DNA of 64,000 bases from Diaporthe sp. PMI_573 (taxonomy: Eukaryota > Ascomycota > Sordariomycetes > Diaporthales > Diaporthaceae). The DNA is taken from NCBI GenBank assembly GCA_021399435.1, contig JAJTUP010000010.1, positions 434,001 through 498,000 of the forward strand, given 5' to 3'. Positions 1-12,408 of this stretch are shown here, in pieces (position 1 is the first letter of the stretch; each line of letters opens with the position of its first letter). Under the pieces are notes generated by a model, which was not told the DNA's origin, ran no database searches, and worked only from the letters and a program-made list of their open reading frames with translations. A program made the position numbers and the translations under genes.

Positions 1-597
1 TACTTAATAGGGTTAATTTCTATATCGTTTTCTAAGAACTTAGAAACCTCTTCTTTTAACTATTTCGGTATTATAATATAATCTTAAATATAGCAGCTAT
101 ATTATTAACTACTATAATTTAACTAGTATATTAATATTTTAATAATTAAGATAAACGACTTTTGCCGATTAGACTATTAATTAGGCTTCTAAACTTTTTG
201 CTTTTCTTTTATTTAATATTTTGCCTTTATTTTATTATTCCAAAAGGGGGGGGGTCCTTTTGTCTATAATATATTATAGACTATATTAAAAAATACTATT
301 AATTAGTATAGTAGTTTTAATAGCTAATTAGAATGGCTATTTATAATAATTAAGTTTAATAAAATAAATAAAGCAGTCTATTATAGACTGCTTATTCTTT
401 TTATATCTTCTGCCTATTTTATATTATTATTTCTATAACTACTATAAAAAAATCTTAGGCCTTTTTTCTTTTATTTATTACCTTATAACCTTATTCTTAC
501 TTTAATTAAAGCCTAATATATATTTATTTTAGTATTATATAATTTATAAAGTTTAAAATATAAAAATTAATTACTTATTACAAGAATAAAAAATAGT
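1..597. other. AT-rich RIP-decayed DNA, no gene recognised
   Basis: Very AT-rich sequence dominated by TpA, with no reading frame or domain that I can recognise. It contains a run of nine G near 246 and a perfect inverted repeat at 373-391 (GCAGTCTA, three-base loop,TAGACTGC). The composition matches the mutated retrotransposons to its right, so it is probably older transposon debris, but no family could be assigned. Confidence 0.6.
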
Positions 598-805
598 TGT
601 TGGAATAGCACTAAGGCTAATCGCATATAGCCATATTGGCTAGGGAGGATAACTAATCCAGCAAGAGAGTGTATACAGACCTCTTAGGTCTGCGTGCAAG
701 CTTCCCCGCTTGTTTTATAGTTTAGACAGATATTAACAAATTCAGAACCAATTGCATAGATACATACGTACATACATTACACCATATAGCAAAAGCCATT
801 TAACG
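598..805 (+). repeat. copia LTR, 208 bp
   Basis: Starts TGTTGGAATAGC and ends near TTTAACG, where the terminal A of the usual TTTAACA is G. Three other copies of the same length occur at 3817-4024 (reverse), 32024-32231 and 33335-33542. All share a long inverted terminus, so both strands begin TGTT. Orientation was set from the gag-pol direction and from the purine-rich tract that precedes the 32024 and 33335 copies. Confidence 0.85.
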
Positions 806-1155
806 CTAATTAGTAATTACTTGGTACAATTACAGATTAGCAAGAGTAAAGAGACAAGTACCGGTACGACCCCATAGATGTATCTGCCAAACAATAATTG
901 GAATGCAGAAGTAACTAGAGTTGCATGCTTGTACTAAGAGCCCAGAGGATACCTTAACTTTCCTGCCTAGTTAGGGAGGAAGAGGGATACTCTAGAAGAC
1001 AAAATCTTCTCTATTTTATACAAATCAAGACTGCTATACTAAACACCAGACGGAACGTATCTATAGTTAAGACCTTATACGACTAGGAAAAAGCAGTATA
1101 TACTAATATATAATAAAAAAGATACTGTGCAAACTAATTGAAAACACTAAACAGT

Positions 1156-3816
1156 ATGTTATCCTCTAATATACCAGAATTATCGGCTTCAGCTATAGCA
1201 GCTGGTATAAGTAGCTAAGAAAGAAGTAGAGTAACGTACAAAGAGATAAGCTTGGGAAGCATTATATTACTAAGTATGTAGCAAGGTGCAACAGAACTAA
1301 GATACTGGGACCTAGAGATTAATCTAGACAACCCACCATCTAACAGATAAATCAACACCTACTTTACACAAGTTATAATGAATATAGTCCACCTAGACCT
1401 TAGTAGAAACAGCATATTAGAATCTCTAGCTAATACCTTTAAGGGATAGACTGCCTACTAATTCGACCAAGTTAATTATATATTTAAGAAAACACTCCTA
1501 AATATTATTGCAGGAAAAGGGATCCCTATACCAAAGGATTCCTATATAAGTCAGATTATACAAATTATTAAAGCCAAGAAAGTAAGAGAAGATTTTTTAT
1601 TTCCTATACAGGAACCGAGCAGAGCTTCTATACGATAAATAATCGAATATTTCTAACCACCCTCGAGAGTTTAATTATACGAGACAACGAGAAACCAACA
1701 AGTACCTACGGCTAAGATATAGCCTACACGATAAGCACCTCTAGGTACCAGATATATACAAGAGGTAGGCAACTTCCTACAACAGTATAGTATAGTACTT
1801 ACAGTAAATTCAGTCTATATAGATAATACACCGTACAACCTACCTCTAACTTAAATTGTCTATAATAGGCTAATAGAACCTTAGTAAATCTCTACCTTCT
1901 AAAAAGGGTAGAGAAGAGATTAAAACTATACCAGCAAGCCCTATAACCTATTATATAATAAAGTATAAATCTTTATTAGCTATTATAGGCAACTGTAAAT
2001 TACTAAAGACTAATATTATATAGTCTTTCCAGATATTTTCTCTAGCTATATAGAAGACTTCTATATATACTATATTAGACTAGACAAGAGATAGAACAAA
2101 GTATACAACCTTATAGACACCTACTTTAATACAATAATAAACTATAGCTAATACTGGGCAGACTGGATAATCTTGTCTTTTATACGGGTAAGGAAAGAAA
2201 ACCCAGACAAGACCTTGCTAAAAGTCTTGGAAACCCTCTTAGACAAGCTACAGCTTATATAAAAAGCGTTAGGAGAAAGATACTAAGGCGAAATTACATT
2301 ACATACAATAGTTGTTAGAGCCTACCACGCGGTACCAGAGTTGGAACCAGCCATGATGAACTAGAAGCCTACATACAAGGCCCTATTTACAGATCTTCGC
2401 GCAGCTCTATAAGTAGCTATAGAAAGAAACTCTATTTAATAATTTATGTTACACGAAGAGGCTAGAATTAATTTTGTAGATAGATAATACAGCTTAAACT
2501 TTAAGAATCGCCAGAGAACTTTATATAACTACTAATCTATACTATAAACCTCTTTTCGGCCAAATAACTACTAATCCTTACCATAAATACCTTTTAGGCC
2601 AAGACCAACCTAAAGTTAACCTATATAACAACCCTTTAGACTATATTATATAATAGTAAAAGTAATAAAATGCTTTGTATACAAGAAAGAAGAATATTAG
2701 TCTATAAACCATATAGACAAGAAAAGGATAGATGTACGAAAATAATATCTCTAGGCGTGTAAAGACTTTAAGTAAAAACCTATCCTGGAAGAGGAGAAGT
2801 TTGCTACTTACTTACTTGAGTATAAAGGAGAGGATCTACTATATAAAGTAGAAGACTTACTATTTAATCTATAGAATATAGATAATAAGGCTATTTCCTA
2901 ACAAAACCTAGTAGATTTTGCATTTAACCACTACATGACTAGGAAAGATATCTATACTACCTTGAAAGTAATTAAGGCAAGCCAATTCATACTTTACAAT
3001 CTATATAGTACAAAGTATTAAGGAAAACTATAGAATATAGGCGCCGCAAAGTTCTCTATAGTAGGAATGCTATAAGTATTAGCCTATATCTATAAGAATC
3101 TAGGTATAAAGATTAGATAGGGTATAGATATAGCTAAAGTCAAATTTAGTAATAGTGACGCTATCTTAGCGGTTAGTATAATTAAGGTTGTAAACTAACT
3201 AGGAAGTATTATATACTATGTTCTAAATATATTAATTCCTTTTCTATTCTCCCTATATAATACAGATAGGCTAAATATATACTTTAACAACCTATTAGAT
3301 ATTATTATATAAAGGGATACAATAATCCCGGTAGTTAGAAAATAGAGACATATATTCTTTAATATAAGCTATATAGAGGCTAGAGTGTTCCTTATAGAGC
3401 CATAACTTAAAAGACTCTACAGACGATTTAGGCACCTTTGTACAGATAGGCTATACAAGCTATTAAGGAATGCAGGATATAATAATATTAAAGAGGCAAT
3501 TCTGGAGAAGATTTAGAAGTTCTGCTACTTTTACCAACTATATAATCTATTACCAAGGAGATTTAAGTTCTCAATTAAAGACAAAAGCTACTTTAACTAC
3601 AAAGTAGTTATTAATATTATATATCTAGGTAAAAGAAATATATTTTATATAATTAACTTAGATATAAGCTTCTAAGCAGCTATATTTCTTAATTCTCTTT
3701 CTACACAAGATACCTAAAATATACTCTATAAGTACTAGATCTATATATATATTAGTCTACTAGACTATATTATATATAATCCGGGAACTAACTTTACTTT
3801 AAAGAAATTCTAGAAT
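1156..3816 (+). pseudogene. copia gag-pol polyprotein, RIP-inactivated and truncated
   Basis: The frame opens at the ATG of MLSSNIPELSASAIAAG, which has a counterpart at the matching place in copy 2 (about 10183 on the minus strand). A gag zinc knuckle is visible near 2665-2715 (KCFV.KKE..S.NH, with one cysteine mutated to tyrosine). The pre-integrase and first integrase segment lie at about 3390-3816. Reverse transcriptase and RNase H are missing because the element is cut at 3816. Dozens of TAA/TAG stops interrupt the frame. In the cell this would have been the Gag-protease-integrase part of a copia polyprotein; it cannot be functional now. Confidence 0.8.
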
Positions 3817-4024
3817 TGTTGAATAGCCTTTGCTATATGGTGTAATGTATATATATACGTGTCTATATAATTAGTTCTGAATTTATTAATATCTATCTAA
3901 ACTATAAAACAAGCAGGGAAGCTCGTATGTAGATCTCTTAGGTCTACAAGTACTCCCTTGCTAAATTAGTTATCCTCCCTAGCCAATATGGCTATGTGTG
4001 ATCAGCCTTAATACTATTCCAACA
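3817..4024 (-). repeat. copia LTR, 3' LTR of the minus-strand copy 2
   Basis: Read on the plus strand it runs from TGTTGAATAGCC to CTATTCCAACA, 208 bp. It lies inverted relative to the LTR at 598. Directly to its right comes the sequence GGTCTTTTGTTTTCTAATC, the complement of a polypurine-type tract, which is what is expected inside the 3' LTR of an element whose pol runs on the minus strand. That element is the copy at 5188-10183. Confidence 0.8.
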
Positions 4025-4550
4025 CTAGGGGTCTTTTGTTTTCTAATCACATACTCCCTTTAGGCTAGTCAAGTAAGTTAAATTAGTCATATACCCTTTC
4101 CCATAATAAATGAAATCACCCTGCCCAGGTAGGTTATACTACCATGGTTTTGGTAGGTATATGGTGTAAGTAAACCCTTAATTAGTAGTCTATATCAAGT
4201 ACCTTTCGCACTAACTTTTTCAACCTTCTTTTCAGTACCCTTTCTAACCTACTTTCTAACTACTTTTTCTCACAACTTTTATCATACTAGCTAGAAGGCT
4301 AGAAGGAACTGTTACCTGTGACTTACTTGTATGAGTAACCTCTTCTTCTAGCTAGCTAGAGTGGTCTGTGTATAGTACCCTTCTGGTACCAGTATAAAAA
4401 CCCCTTTACCTTTACCTTCTACTTTAGCCTTCCCTCTCTTCTTCTCCATCATACAACACTCTCTCTCTCTCACATATATATATATATCTTATATATTATA
4501 TAATCTAAATATCTTCAAAACTTACCTTTATCATCAAACTTCTTTACATA
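4025..4550 (+). promoter_or_regulatory. promoter and leader of an antisense gene inside copia copy 2
   Basis: Reads outward from the 3' LTR into the element. A TATA-like box TATAAAAA lies at 4393-4400, about 150 bp before an ATG at 4551. Between them are a strongly CT-rich tract (4425-4470), a short (TA)n run and the pre-start sequence CTTTACATAATG. The layout is that of an ordinary ascomycete promoter. The same segment, with TATA box and CT-rich tract, is found at 31491-32023 and more decayed at 32762-33334, always next to the LTR. Confidence 0.6.
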
Positions 4551-4653
4551 ATGTCTAATCATAGTTCTCGCTCTTCTTTATACAGCCCTCGCGGGTTGCC
4601 TCTTTCGCAGCATACTTCGCCTACTGCTATGCCTGCATTTATAGTTATATTAC
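4551..4653 (+). pseudogene. antisense gene of copia copy 2, first exon fragment (truncated)
   Basis: An ATG at 4551 opens a frame beginning MSNHSSRSSLYSPRGLPL and continuing about 34 codons until a repeat element at 4654 cuts it. The homologous start at 31490 on the minus strand reads MSNCGSPRSPHGLPLSPYTS, so the N-terminus (serine/proline-rich, with an HT/YTSP motif) is conserved between copies while the third-codon and leader sequences drift. Its direction is opposite to the copia pol. No domain is recognised. Confidence 0.45.
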
Positions 4654-5187
4654 TCTGAAGGTTGGTGGATCGAATGGGAGTCAGGTAGCAGTAGGGTGCA
4701 CTGAGGTCTTGTTGGGACGCTTGAGAATGGTTTGGACAACTTTGCATTGAATTCGAGTGGGCTTCTGTCAGCCCTCCTCACAGTCCCTCCGACATCGTCT
4801 CAACCCTGGGCACGCTGTGGTTGGCTCTGGTGCGCAGATAGGGAGGCCGGAAAATTCGGCCCTCGGACCCACTATCTTTGGCTTTAAATAACCAGCCAAC
4901 CCTAACCCTGACAGTAACCAAACTAAATACAGATAAACTTCAGAAATCAGGCTATCTAATGAACTAGGTTACATGCTTTTTGGGTAAGAAATAAGGGGAA
5001 TGCAGAGGTTCGAAGTTAGGGTCTTACAATAGCCCAAAAAATCGGCTCACGGCCACCAAACTCATCTGCCGGCGCGCACGCCACATAGGCACTTAGCCGA
5101 AAAAGTGCCAAGTCTAGGGTAACTCCCTACGTGAAGTCTAGGGTAACCCCTTACGTGCAGCGCCCACACAAGCGTTTCCGTTTAACA
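4654..5187. repeat. dispersed repeat of about 510-530 bp, copy 1 (possible solo LTR)
   Basis: Almost the whole segment is repeated at 34034-34543 in the same orientation, from TCTGAAGGTTGGTGG to TTTCCGTTTAACA. Differences are mostly transitions. This copy carries an internal tandem duplication near 5110-5158 (AAGTCTAGGGTAAC repeated) that the other lacks. It is GC-richer than its surroundings. No target duplication is visible here, although the other copy has one. It has no coding capacity; a solo LTR or another short non-autonomous element is likely. Confidence 0.6.
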
Positions 5188-8100
5188 CTATTAAATCTAG
5201 TTATTATCCTATACAGCTTACTTACTAGTATACTTTAAGTTACTCTTTTATATTTAGTTAAGCTCTAATAGATAATGTTTCTATAGATTTTAAAGTCCTC
5301 TCTTATACAGCTAGTTTCTATTACTAGTATAATAATAAATCCTAGCTATAAGCTAAGATCTATGTTATTAGTAAAAGATCTGTTTATAAAAACATAGAGC
5401 TTTATATATTTAAGGTCTAGTGGTATAAATATTATTCCTCTTTTAGGATTTTCTAATTACTATTTAATTTATACATTAAGTGCCTCTATATCTTTCTTCT
5501 TGGGATCCTTGATTTATACAACTACTAATAGGTTATATACTACTTCCGGTTAATATATTAAAGCAATATATACACCTTTTATACGTTATACAATATACTA
5601 TTAGGATCCATCTTCTACTTCTAGATTAATTAGGCAAAGGTTTGTAATTTATCCCTTCTATATAAAGGTAATGTTATCTTTATTAAGTTTAATTCTTCCT
5701 CTATTAAATTTAATTGGCTGTTATGGTCCCAGCATTTACTTATCCTTTACACAAAACTTTTTCTTCTCTAATTCCTTCTCTTCCCTCCCAGAAAATAGAG
5801 GTATTACAAACCTAAATGTATTATCTATCTATATTCCAACCAATTTAAATTTGTATGGCCTATTTATAGTAAACAACAGACATGAGTTATATATAAAAAC
5901 CTTTATTTCCAGGGCTTTAGTATAGTATAAGTAGTATATTTTATATTAGTATAGGCCTAACTCTGCCAGCCTATATAATAGCTTCTAGATTAAAAGAATT
6001 ATTTCTAGTAGATATCTATTATATAATTTAGCTAGTAATTCTACCAAGATAGTATGTGTAAGTAGGTTACGTAATTATATATAGGCTTAGATAATATCCT
6101 TTAATTCCCCTTAGTAGTTAAATTATTATACAAGGGTTGGTTTTAGTATAAGAATTAGTCTTTAGCTTATCCTCTAGATTATTAGGGCTTAGGTTAGAAT
6201 TGCTTTCTTCTCTAAATTCCTATATTCTTATACAACCAGCCTAGACTTCTTTATTAGCTTAGTCGACCTGTTCTTTACCTCTCGTACTATCCTTATCTTA
6301 AAAGTCTAAAGTTTACTATATTATCTTATATTATACTTAATGAATTAAAAAACATCTTTACTGGCTAGTATATCTATTTTCAGTATATTAGAGTCTTTAA
6401 ACAGTCTTCTAGGAATAGTAATAATATTATCTTGGCGTAGTTTAACTGCTAAATTGTACAAGTCTTTCTCCTTCTGAGTAAGGAAAATGCTCGGCGACTA
6501 CTATATATATGTAATAAATATTAGTTATATAGCAGCCTTGCGGGGGCGTCCTCTTCTCCTTAGTTAAATGGCTTGTATAGTAGCCTTCCTTAGTCGTCTT
6601 CTTTTCCTTAGCTAGGGTTGTTCTTATATAATAGGCTAAGGGGTATCTAATTTATCTTAGGGTATGGCTTCTACCGTACAGTAATATGGCTTAACATGTA
6701 TTGCCTGTATCTAAATTAGTCTATTTATTATACTTACTATAATTATATGTCCCTTAATACTGTTGACTTTATATAGTTCCTTCTACCCCTTATTTTCTCT
6801 CTAGATCAGGACTTTACTTTAAATTAGTAGGGATAGGGTAGATTAAAGGTCTAGTCTATTTCTAGTATTAATCGCATAGTTAACTTTAACTTCTACCCTA
6901 ATTATATATAGCATCTTTATTACTTTCTAGACTGCTAATACTTGTTATGTAATATTTGGTGATGGCGGCAAATCTTGTAATATCTATAGGTATGCTTTAA
7001 AAACTAGAAGTATTAGTATAATGCTATTTGGTCTTGTAGTATTGTTTAGTGCCTTTACGGCTATTTGTAAGATTGTTTTATTATCTATATAGTAGCTAAT
7101 CTCAGCCTTTAGAATTTTAAAAGCTTTTTTTAGGGGCCCATGTAAGTGTTTAACCTTGCCTAAAGCCTAGTATGCTTCTACAGGTATTTCTTTGTATATA
7201 ATTTCTATAATCTTTATATTGTTCCGGAACTCCTCTAAAGTAAAGTTGGTTCCCAGATTATATACAATATAGTCTGGAGGACTAATGTATATATAGATTT
7301 AGTACTTATATATTGTATTCTAGGTATCTTGTGTAGAGAGAGAGTTGAGAAATGTAGCTGCTTGGAAACTTGTATCTGAGTTGATAATGTAATGTATATT
7401 CCTTCCATCTAGGTATACGACATTAATAACTACTTTATAGTTAAAGTGGCTTTTATCTTTAATTAAGAACTTAAATCTCCTTGGTAATAGATTGTATATC
7501 TAGCAGAAGTGGCAGAATTTCTAAATCTTGTCTAGAATTGCCTCTTCTACATTATTATACCCTATATTCCTTAATAGCTTATACAGCCTATCTGTGGAAT
7601 GGGTGATAGCAATAGCGATAGCGATAGCTGAAGGTGTCGGTCCGAAGCGGACCGCTGCAGCTGGCCACTTCTGGCTGGCTGGCTGCGGATGACTGCTTAG
7701 TCATCCCAGACAGCCACTTGGCAGCAAGGGCGCTTGGACCGACTACTGGCCCGTGCACACCTTAGATTAGTCAGCCTTCTGGCTGCACCCTACTTGGGCG
7801 CTTCGCCGCCCACGAAGGGGTCAGCCAGAAGCAACACACCAGACAGACCCACCGAATTGAAGCTATCAAGTAGCCACTTCGGTAACCCCTTCGAGTAATT
7901 ACTCGTTCACGTGCCCAACCAACACTATCCATACAAGGGTGCCCAAAGTATCTGTAGAGTCTTCTAAGCTATGGCTCTATAAGAAATATTCCAGCTTCTA
8001 TACGGCTTATATTAAAGAATGTATGTCCCTATTTCCTAACCACTAGAATTATTATATCTCCTTATATGATGATATCTAATAAGTTGTTAAAGTATGCCTT

Positions 8101-10183
8101 TAGCCTGTCTACATCGTATAGAGAGAACAGAAAGGGGGTTAATATATTAAGAATATAGTATATAACACTTCCTAGCTGGTTTACAACCTTAATTATACTA
8201 ATCGCTAAGATAGTATCACTATTACTAAATTTGACTTTAGCTATATCTACACCCTATTTAATCTTTATACCTAGGTTCTCTCGTATATAGGCTAATGCTT
8301 GTAGCATCCCTACTATAGAGAACTTGGCAGCTCCTATGTCCCAGAGCTCCCCCTAATACTTTATACTATATAGGTTATATAGTATAAACTAACTTGCTTC
8401 AGTCACTTTTAGGGCTATATAGATGTCTTTTCTAGTTATGTAGTAGTTAAATGTAAAATCTACTAGATTCTATTGGGAAATAGCCTTGTCGTCTATATCT
8501 TATGGATTAAATAGTAAGTCTCCTACTTTGTATAGTAGATCTTCCCCTTTATACTTAAGTAAGTAGGTAGCAAATTTCTCCTCTTCTAGGATAGGTTCTT
8601 GCTTAAAGTCTTTATATGTATGCCTAGAGATATTGTTTTTATACGTCTATCCTTTCCTTGTCTATATAGTTTATAGACCAACACCTATCTTTCTTACATA
8701 TAAAGCATTTTGTTATCTTAGCTATTATACGGTATGGTTTAAAGGGTTGTTGTTATCTTAGTCTAAAGGAAATTTGCGCTAAGGAATAGTAGTTATTTGG
8801 CTGAAAAGGGGTTTACGGTAAGGATTAGTAATTATACAAAGTCCTCTGGCGGTTCTTAAAGTTAAAGCTATACCTCCTATCTATAAAATTAATTCTAGCT
8901 TCTTTATACAACATGAATTATTAGATAGAGTTTCTTTTTATAGCTACTTATAAAGCTGCATAAAGGTCTGCAAATAGGGCCTTGTATATAGGCTTCTAGT
9001 TTATTATAGCCGGTTCTAACTCTAGTATCGCGTAGTATGCTCTAACCACTATTATATAGAGTACTATCTCGCCCTAATATCCCTCTTCTAGGGCTCTTTG
9101 TATAAGCTATAGCTTATCTAAGAGGGCTTCCAAGACCTCTAATAAGGTCTTGTCTAGGTTTTCTTTCCTTACTTATATAAATAACAAGGTTGTCCAGTCT
9201 GCCCAGTACTAGCTATAATTTATTGTTATGTTAAAATATGTGTCTATAAGGTTATATACTTTGTCCTACCTCTTGTCTGGCCTAATATAGTATATATAGA
9301 AGTCTTCTGTATAATTAAAGAGGATGTCTAGAAAAACTACATGGTATTAATTTTCAGTAATTTACAGTTATCTATAGTAACCAATAAAGATTTATATCTT
9401 GTCGTACAGTAGGTTATAGAGCTTGCCAATATAGTTCCTGTCTTTTCTCCACCCCTTCTAGAAGGTAGATACTTGTTAAGAGTCTATCGGCCTGTTGTAG
9501 ATAATTTAAGTTAGAGGTAGGTCGTATAGTATATTATCTATATAGACTAAATATACTATAAGCGCCGTACCATGTTGTTATAGAAAATTACCTACCTCTT
9601 ATATATATCTTATTCCCGGGAGTGTTTATTGCGCGGCTTGTGTTTTAACAATAGGTGCTTAAAGATTTTATAATATCTCATGTAATTACATTTAGGGCAG
9701 TGGTTTAATTGTCTGTCGTATATAGGCTGGTTCTAGTACTTATAGTAGGTAGTTTTCTGCTGCCTTCTTGGTTTTAATAAGTTGTAGAATCTAACTAGTA
9801 TAGGGACCCTTTAATGTTAGGATTTCTCTTGTCTCGAGAAGATTTAGGAGTACTTTCTTAAATATACAATCTATTTTATTAAATTAGTAGGAAGTCTACT
9901 CTTTAAAGTCATTAACCAGAGACCCTAGTATGTTGGCTTTACTTAAGTCTAGATAAATAATATCTATTATAATCCATATAAAGTATATATTAATCTAGGT
10001 ATTGTTTGGTGGGGCATCTAGGTTGATATTTAGGTCCTAGTACCTTGGATTTATTATACTTTGCCATACTTTTAGTAGTATTATGCTTTCCTTGCTTATT
10101 TCTTTATATATTATTTAGTTTCGGCTACTTAAGCTTGCCGCTATGGCTAAAGCTAATAGTTTTGGTATATTGGAGGATAACAT
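5188..10183 (-). mobile_element. Ty1/copia retrotransposon, copy 2 (gag to RNase H; RIP-decayed)
   Basis: On the minus strand this repeats the internal region of copy 1 and extends further, through reverse transcriptase and RNase H. It begins at the gag start codon at 10183, where gypsy B's LTR abuts, and ends in RNase H at 5188, where the 530-bp repeat abuts. Its 3' portion is likely the 3817-4653 segment. A 329-bp foreign insertion (7596-7924) interrupts the integrase region. An uninterrupted version of the same site is seen in copy 1 near 3420-3445. Confidence 0.85.
5188..10183 (-). pseudogene. copia gag-pol polyprotein, copy 2, RIP-inactivated
   Basis: Order on the minus strand: gag (about 10180-8650), protease region, pre-integrase/integrase (about 7950-7200, split by the insertion), reverse transcriptase (about 6900-5900) and RNase H (about 5500-5190). 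The RNase H part shows readable relics such as KFKLVGIQ, FNRGRIKLN, VVYNLLVVV and DLSLQLGFIIILV, matching the fungal copia series ending in a VLASELYA motif, cut at that point. Stops are almost all TAA/TAG. It is dead as a gene. Confidence 0.8.
7596..7924. mobile_element. short GC-rich un-RIPed insertion (SINE- or MITE-like)
   Basis: A 329-bp block with much higher GC than its host. Comparison with copia copy 1 shows the insertion point: the host reads CTATCTGT on the left (7588-7595) and CTATCCAT on the right (7925-7932), which fit an 8-bp duplication CTATCCGT hit by RIP differently on each side. One end carries a (GCGATA)n-type tail (7606-7630). The block is rich in hairpins: GGTCCGAAGCGGACC, GGATGACTGCTTAGTCATCC and CGAGTAATTACTCG. 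It has no ORF. A tRNA-like promoter could not be shown. Confidence 0.6.
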
Positions 10184-10511
10184 TAAAAACGTGGACACTA
10201 AAGCCGAGCATAATAGATGCCCAAGTTCTGCTGGCCCCTCTGAGCGAGAGAGAGGAAACTGCTAGAGGGCTCTAACGCGAAGAAAGAAGAGATAATGAAA
10301 AAGGGCCGGAAGGGCTACAAAGGTAATAAAAGCAGTAATTGGGTTCTGATTAGATAATGTTATAGGTTATTAAATAATAATAATAGAAGAATGAGTTGAA
10401 TTGTTGCTTCGGCCTTTAAGAGGGACAGAAGCTTGTCTGGTACTTATAGTATGGATAGCCAAGAAAGAAAATTTATCGCACTAGCTATATAAAACATTGC
10501 ACCCTATAACA
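10184..10511 (-). repeat. gypsy B 3' LTR, 328 bp
   Basis: On the minus strand it starts TGTTATAGGGTGCAATG and ends GTCCACGTTTTTA. The purine-rich sequence AGAGAGGGGTG lies just before it on the element's sense strand, as a polypurine tract should, which marks this as the 3' LTR. It is more AT-rich than the partner at 30198, so it has taken more RIP. Confidence 0.8.
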
Positions 10512-12408
10512 CACCCCTCTCTAGCCCTTCGCTCCCTAGAGTAGAAGGGTTAACCAAACCATTTATCCGCCATTTTAATCAGTTCCTTCTTATATCTCTA
10601 CAGCGCTTAGCTTGCTGGTCTTAGGCTATTACCTAGTTGATAGTATTCTAAGTGTTACCTTTATAATGCGCTTAAATAATATAAGTCTATCTGCAAAACT
10701 CTGGCTATATGGTAGGCATTGGAACCCATTTTATTACCCTCCTTATAGTTACATAATAGTAAGCCTAAGCATTGTAAGCTCTGATCTAATCACGCCAAGC
10801 TTTATATTTGTCGTCTATCTTAGCACTATTAGGCTCTACACTCTAATATCTGTCGATCTAGTAAAACCTTATACTTGTCTTTATAACAGGTAGTTGCAAT
10901 CTAACTATTTTAGTATAAATAAAGAACTATTTGTCTCCTATATTTAGTTATTTCATTATTAAAGAAAGCGGCTGCTCTAATTGTATACAAGAGACTCTAT
11001 AGTTAATTAGGCGATATAGATTAATATATCTAACCTGGTTCTCTATTTCTTTTATAATTATCTTAGTCAGTAATTACTTTACAGACAGTAGAAGTAGATT
11101 TGTATAAAGCTCTGTATTATAAAGTTCCTTCTTGATAAATTTTAGCTGAGAGATTAGACTATACTTCTTCTTTACTTCCTGGAAATTATTAAGACTAATT
11201 AAAAGGCAGTTAACAGGCTCTTAAAGACCATACCCAAGTCTGTTTAGCTCTAATCAGATAGCAAACATCTATATCTAGACTGCCGTTTCTTTAAGAGAGA
11301 GCCCTATAGAAGGGTTTTGGGTTAAGTTTAAGCTCTTCTAGTTACTAAATTCCTAGTTATTCCTTCTTCTGTTTTCTTAAAAGAAGAAAGTTACATAGTT
11401 AGCTACCTACTAGCTATAGTTAGTAAAGCTTGTCTAGAGTAAAATAGTAACTCTAATCGCTCTAGGCTCCTTTACCCTAAGACATTCTTCCTTAATAAAG
11501 CTCTTGTAGATAGTTACAATCCTCCTATAGTTGTGGTTTTACTCTCCTGCATTTAGGTAGGTATTAATAGACCCAAGGTAATTAGTAGCGTAATTATAGA
11601 TTCTAAGAGCAAAGTACCTAGGTATATATACCGATATAACGATAAACCGGTACTCTAGTATTAGTTATAACTATTTAAAATCAGGGTAGGCTGGCTGATC
11701 ATAAGAAATAATAAAGTAACTAACAAATATAATGTTAGTAAAGTCAAGAAGCTGCCATCTAATTAGGGCCAAGATATAGTTGCTTCAAAGCTTCTCATTT
11801 TAAGCCAAGAGTCCCTTAGTATCTACCAGGTTTAGAGCTAGGTATGCCTAATATTTACTAAAGAAGTTTTATAACCCAAGTAGTGATTAAAGCTTAGAAT
11901 ATATATTAATACCTAGAAAGTAGTTGGCAACTATCTTTTATGTCTAATCGCCTGTAATAGTATAATTAATGTCAAAAAATAGAGGCCTCTCCTTATATTT
12001 TATTGGCCAGACTTGTCTAATCTTAAGCCTATATATAAGGATTTAAGTCTTAAACAGGTTGTAGAAAAGGTTTTTGCTAGCCTTACAGCTAAAGTTGTAA
12101 TAGTTTCAGACATTAACTAGATTAGGAAAACAGACGCTAGATAGCAATACGCCAAAGTTGTTATAAAAGGGTAGTTATAATAGTTAGATAGTAGGGTTAA
12201 CCTAATTAGTAATAGAGACAGGCTCGACTGACAAAATTAGGGCATCTAGGTTAATTTCCTCTGGGTTAATTTCCTCCCCCAAGGAAACGCTAGGCGAGAG
12301 TCTGGGAGATCTACAGCAGGAGGGAGCTGCCTACAAAGTCCCAGTCATATAGAAGTCAGACCTAGAACAACGGCTAGACCCGCCCCTTCTAGACTGCCTG
12401 TCGCTCAT
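10512..12408 (-). pseudogene. third ORF of gypsy B, between pol and 3' LTR (sense strand), function unknown
   Basis: On the minus strand an ATG at 12408 (MSDRQSRRGGSSRCSRSD) opens a frame of roughly 630 codons that I could follow without any frameshift up to the polypurine tract. Interruptions are TAA/TAG, plus a few TGA, all one transition from CAA, CAG, CGA or TGG. The N-terminus is Ser/Arg-rich. The middle reads as an ordinary mixed protein (for example FYNNFGVLLSSV, KERPLFFDINYTITGD, AYYYVTIRRVIKWVPMPT). I recognise no domain. The position is that of an env-like third ORF, but no signal peptide or membrane anchor can be argued after RIP. A CT-rich leader precedes the ATG. Confidence 0.5.

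Larger units (their letters stand above)
598..3816 (+). mobile_element. Ty1/copia retrotransposon, copy 1 (5' LTR, gag, start of pol; truncated)
   Basis: The element begins with a 208-bp LTR (598-805), followed by a leader and a RIP-broken gag-pol starting near 1156. It stops abruptly at 3816 inside the integrase, where the 3' LTR of another copia copy begins. The same internal sequence is present in reverse at 5188-10183, so the two are copies of one family. The copia assignment rests on the GAG-pre-integrase and integrase region around 3390-3816, which reads like the fungal copia pattern HRRFGH..DRLYKLL with C..C pairs. Stops in the frame are mostly TAA/TAG at glutamine or tryptophan positions, as RIP leaves them. 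Confidence 0.85.

Noticed and set aside
373..391. Perfect inverted repeat as an attachment site or terminator
   Set aside because: Single short palindrome in very AT-rich decayed DNA with no gene next to it.
4895..4912. AACCCTAACCCTGACAG, telomere-like
   Set aside because: Only two imperfect units, present in both copies of the dispersed repeat; not a telomere.
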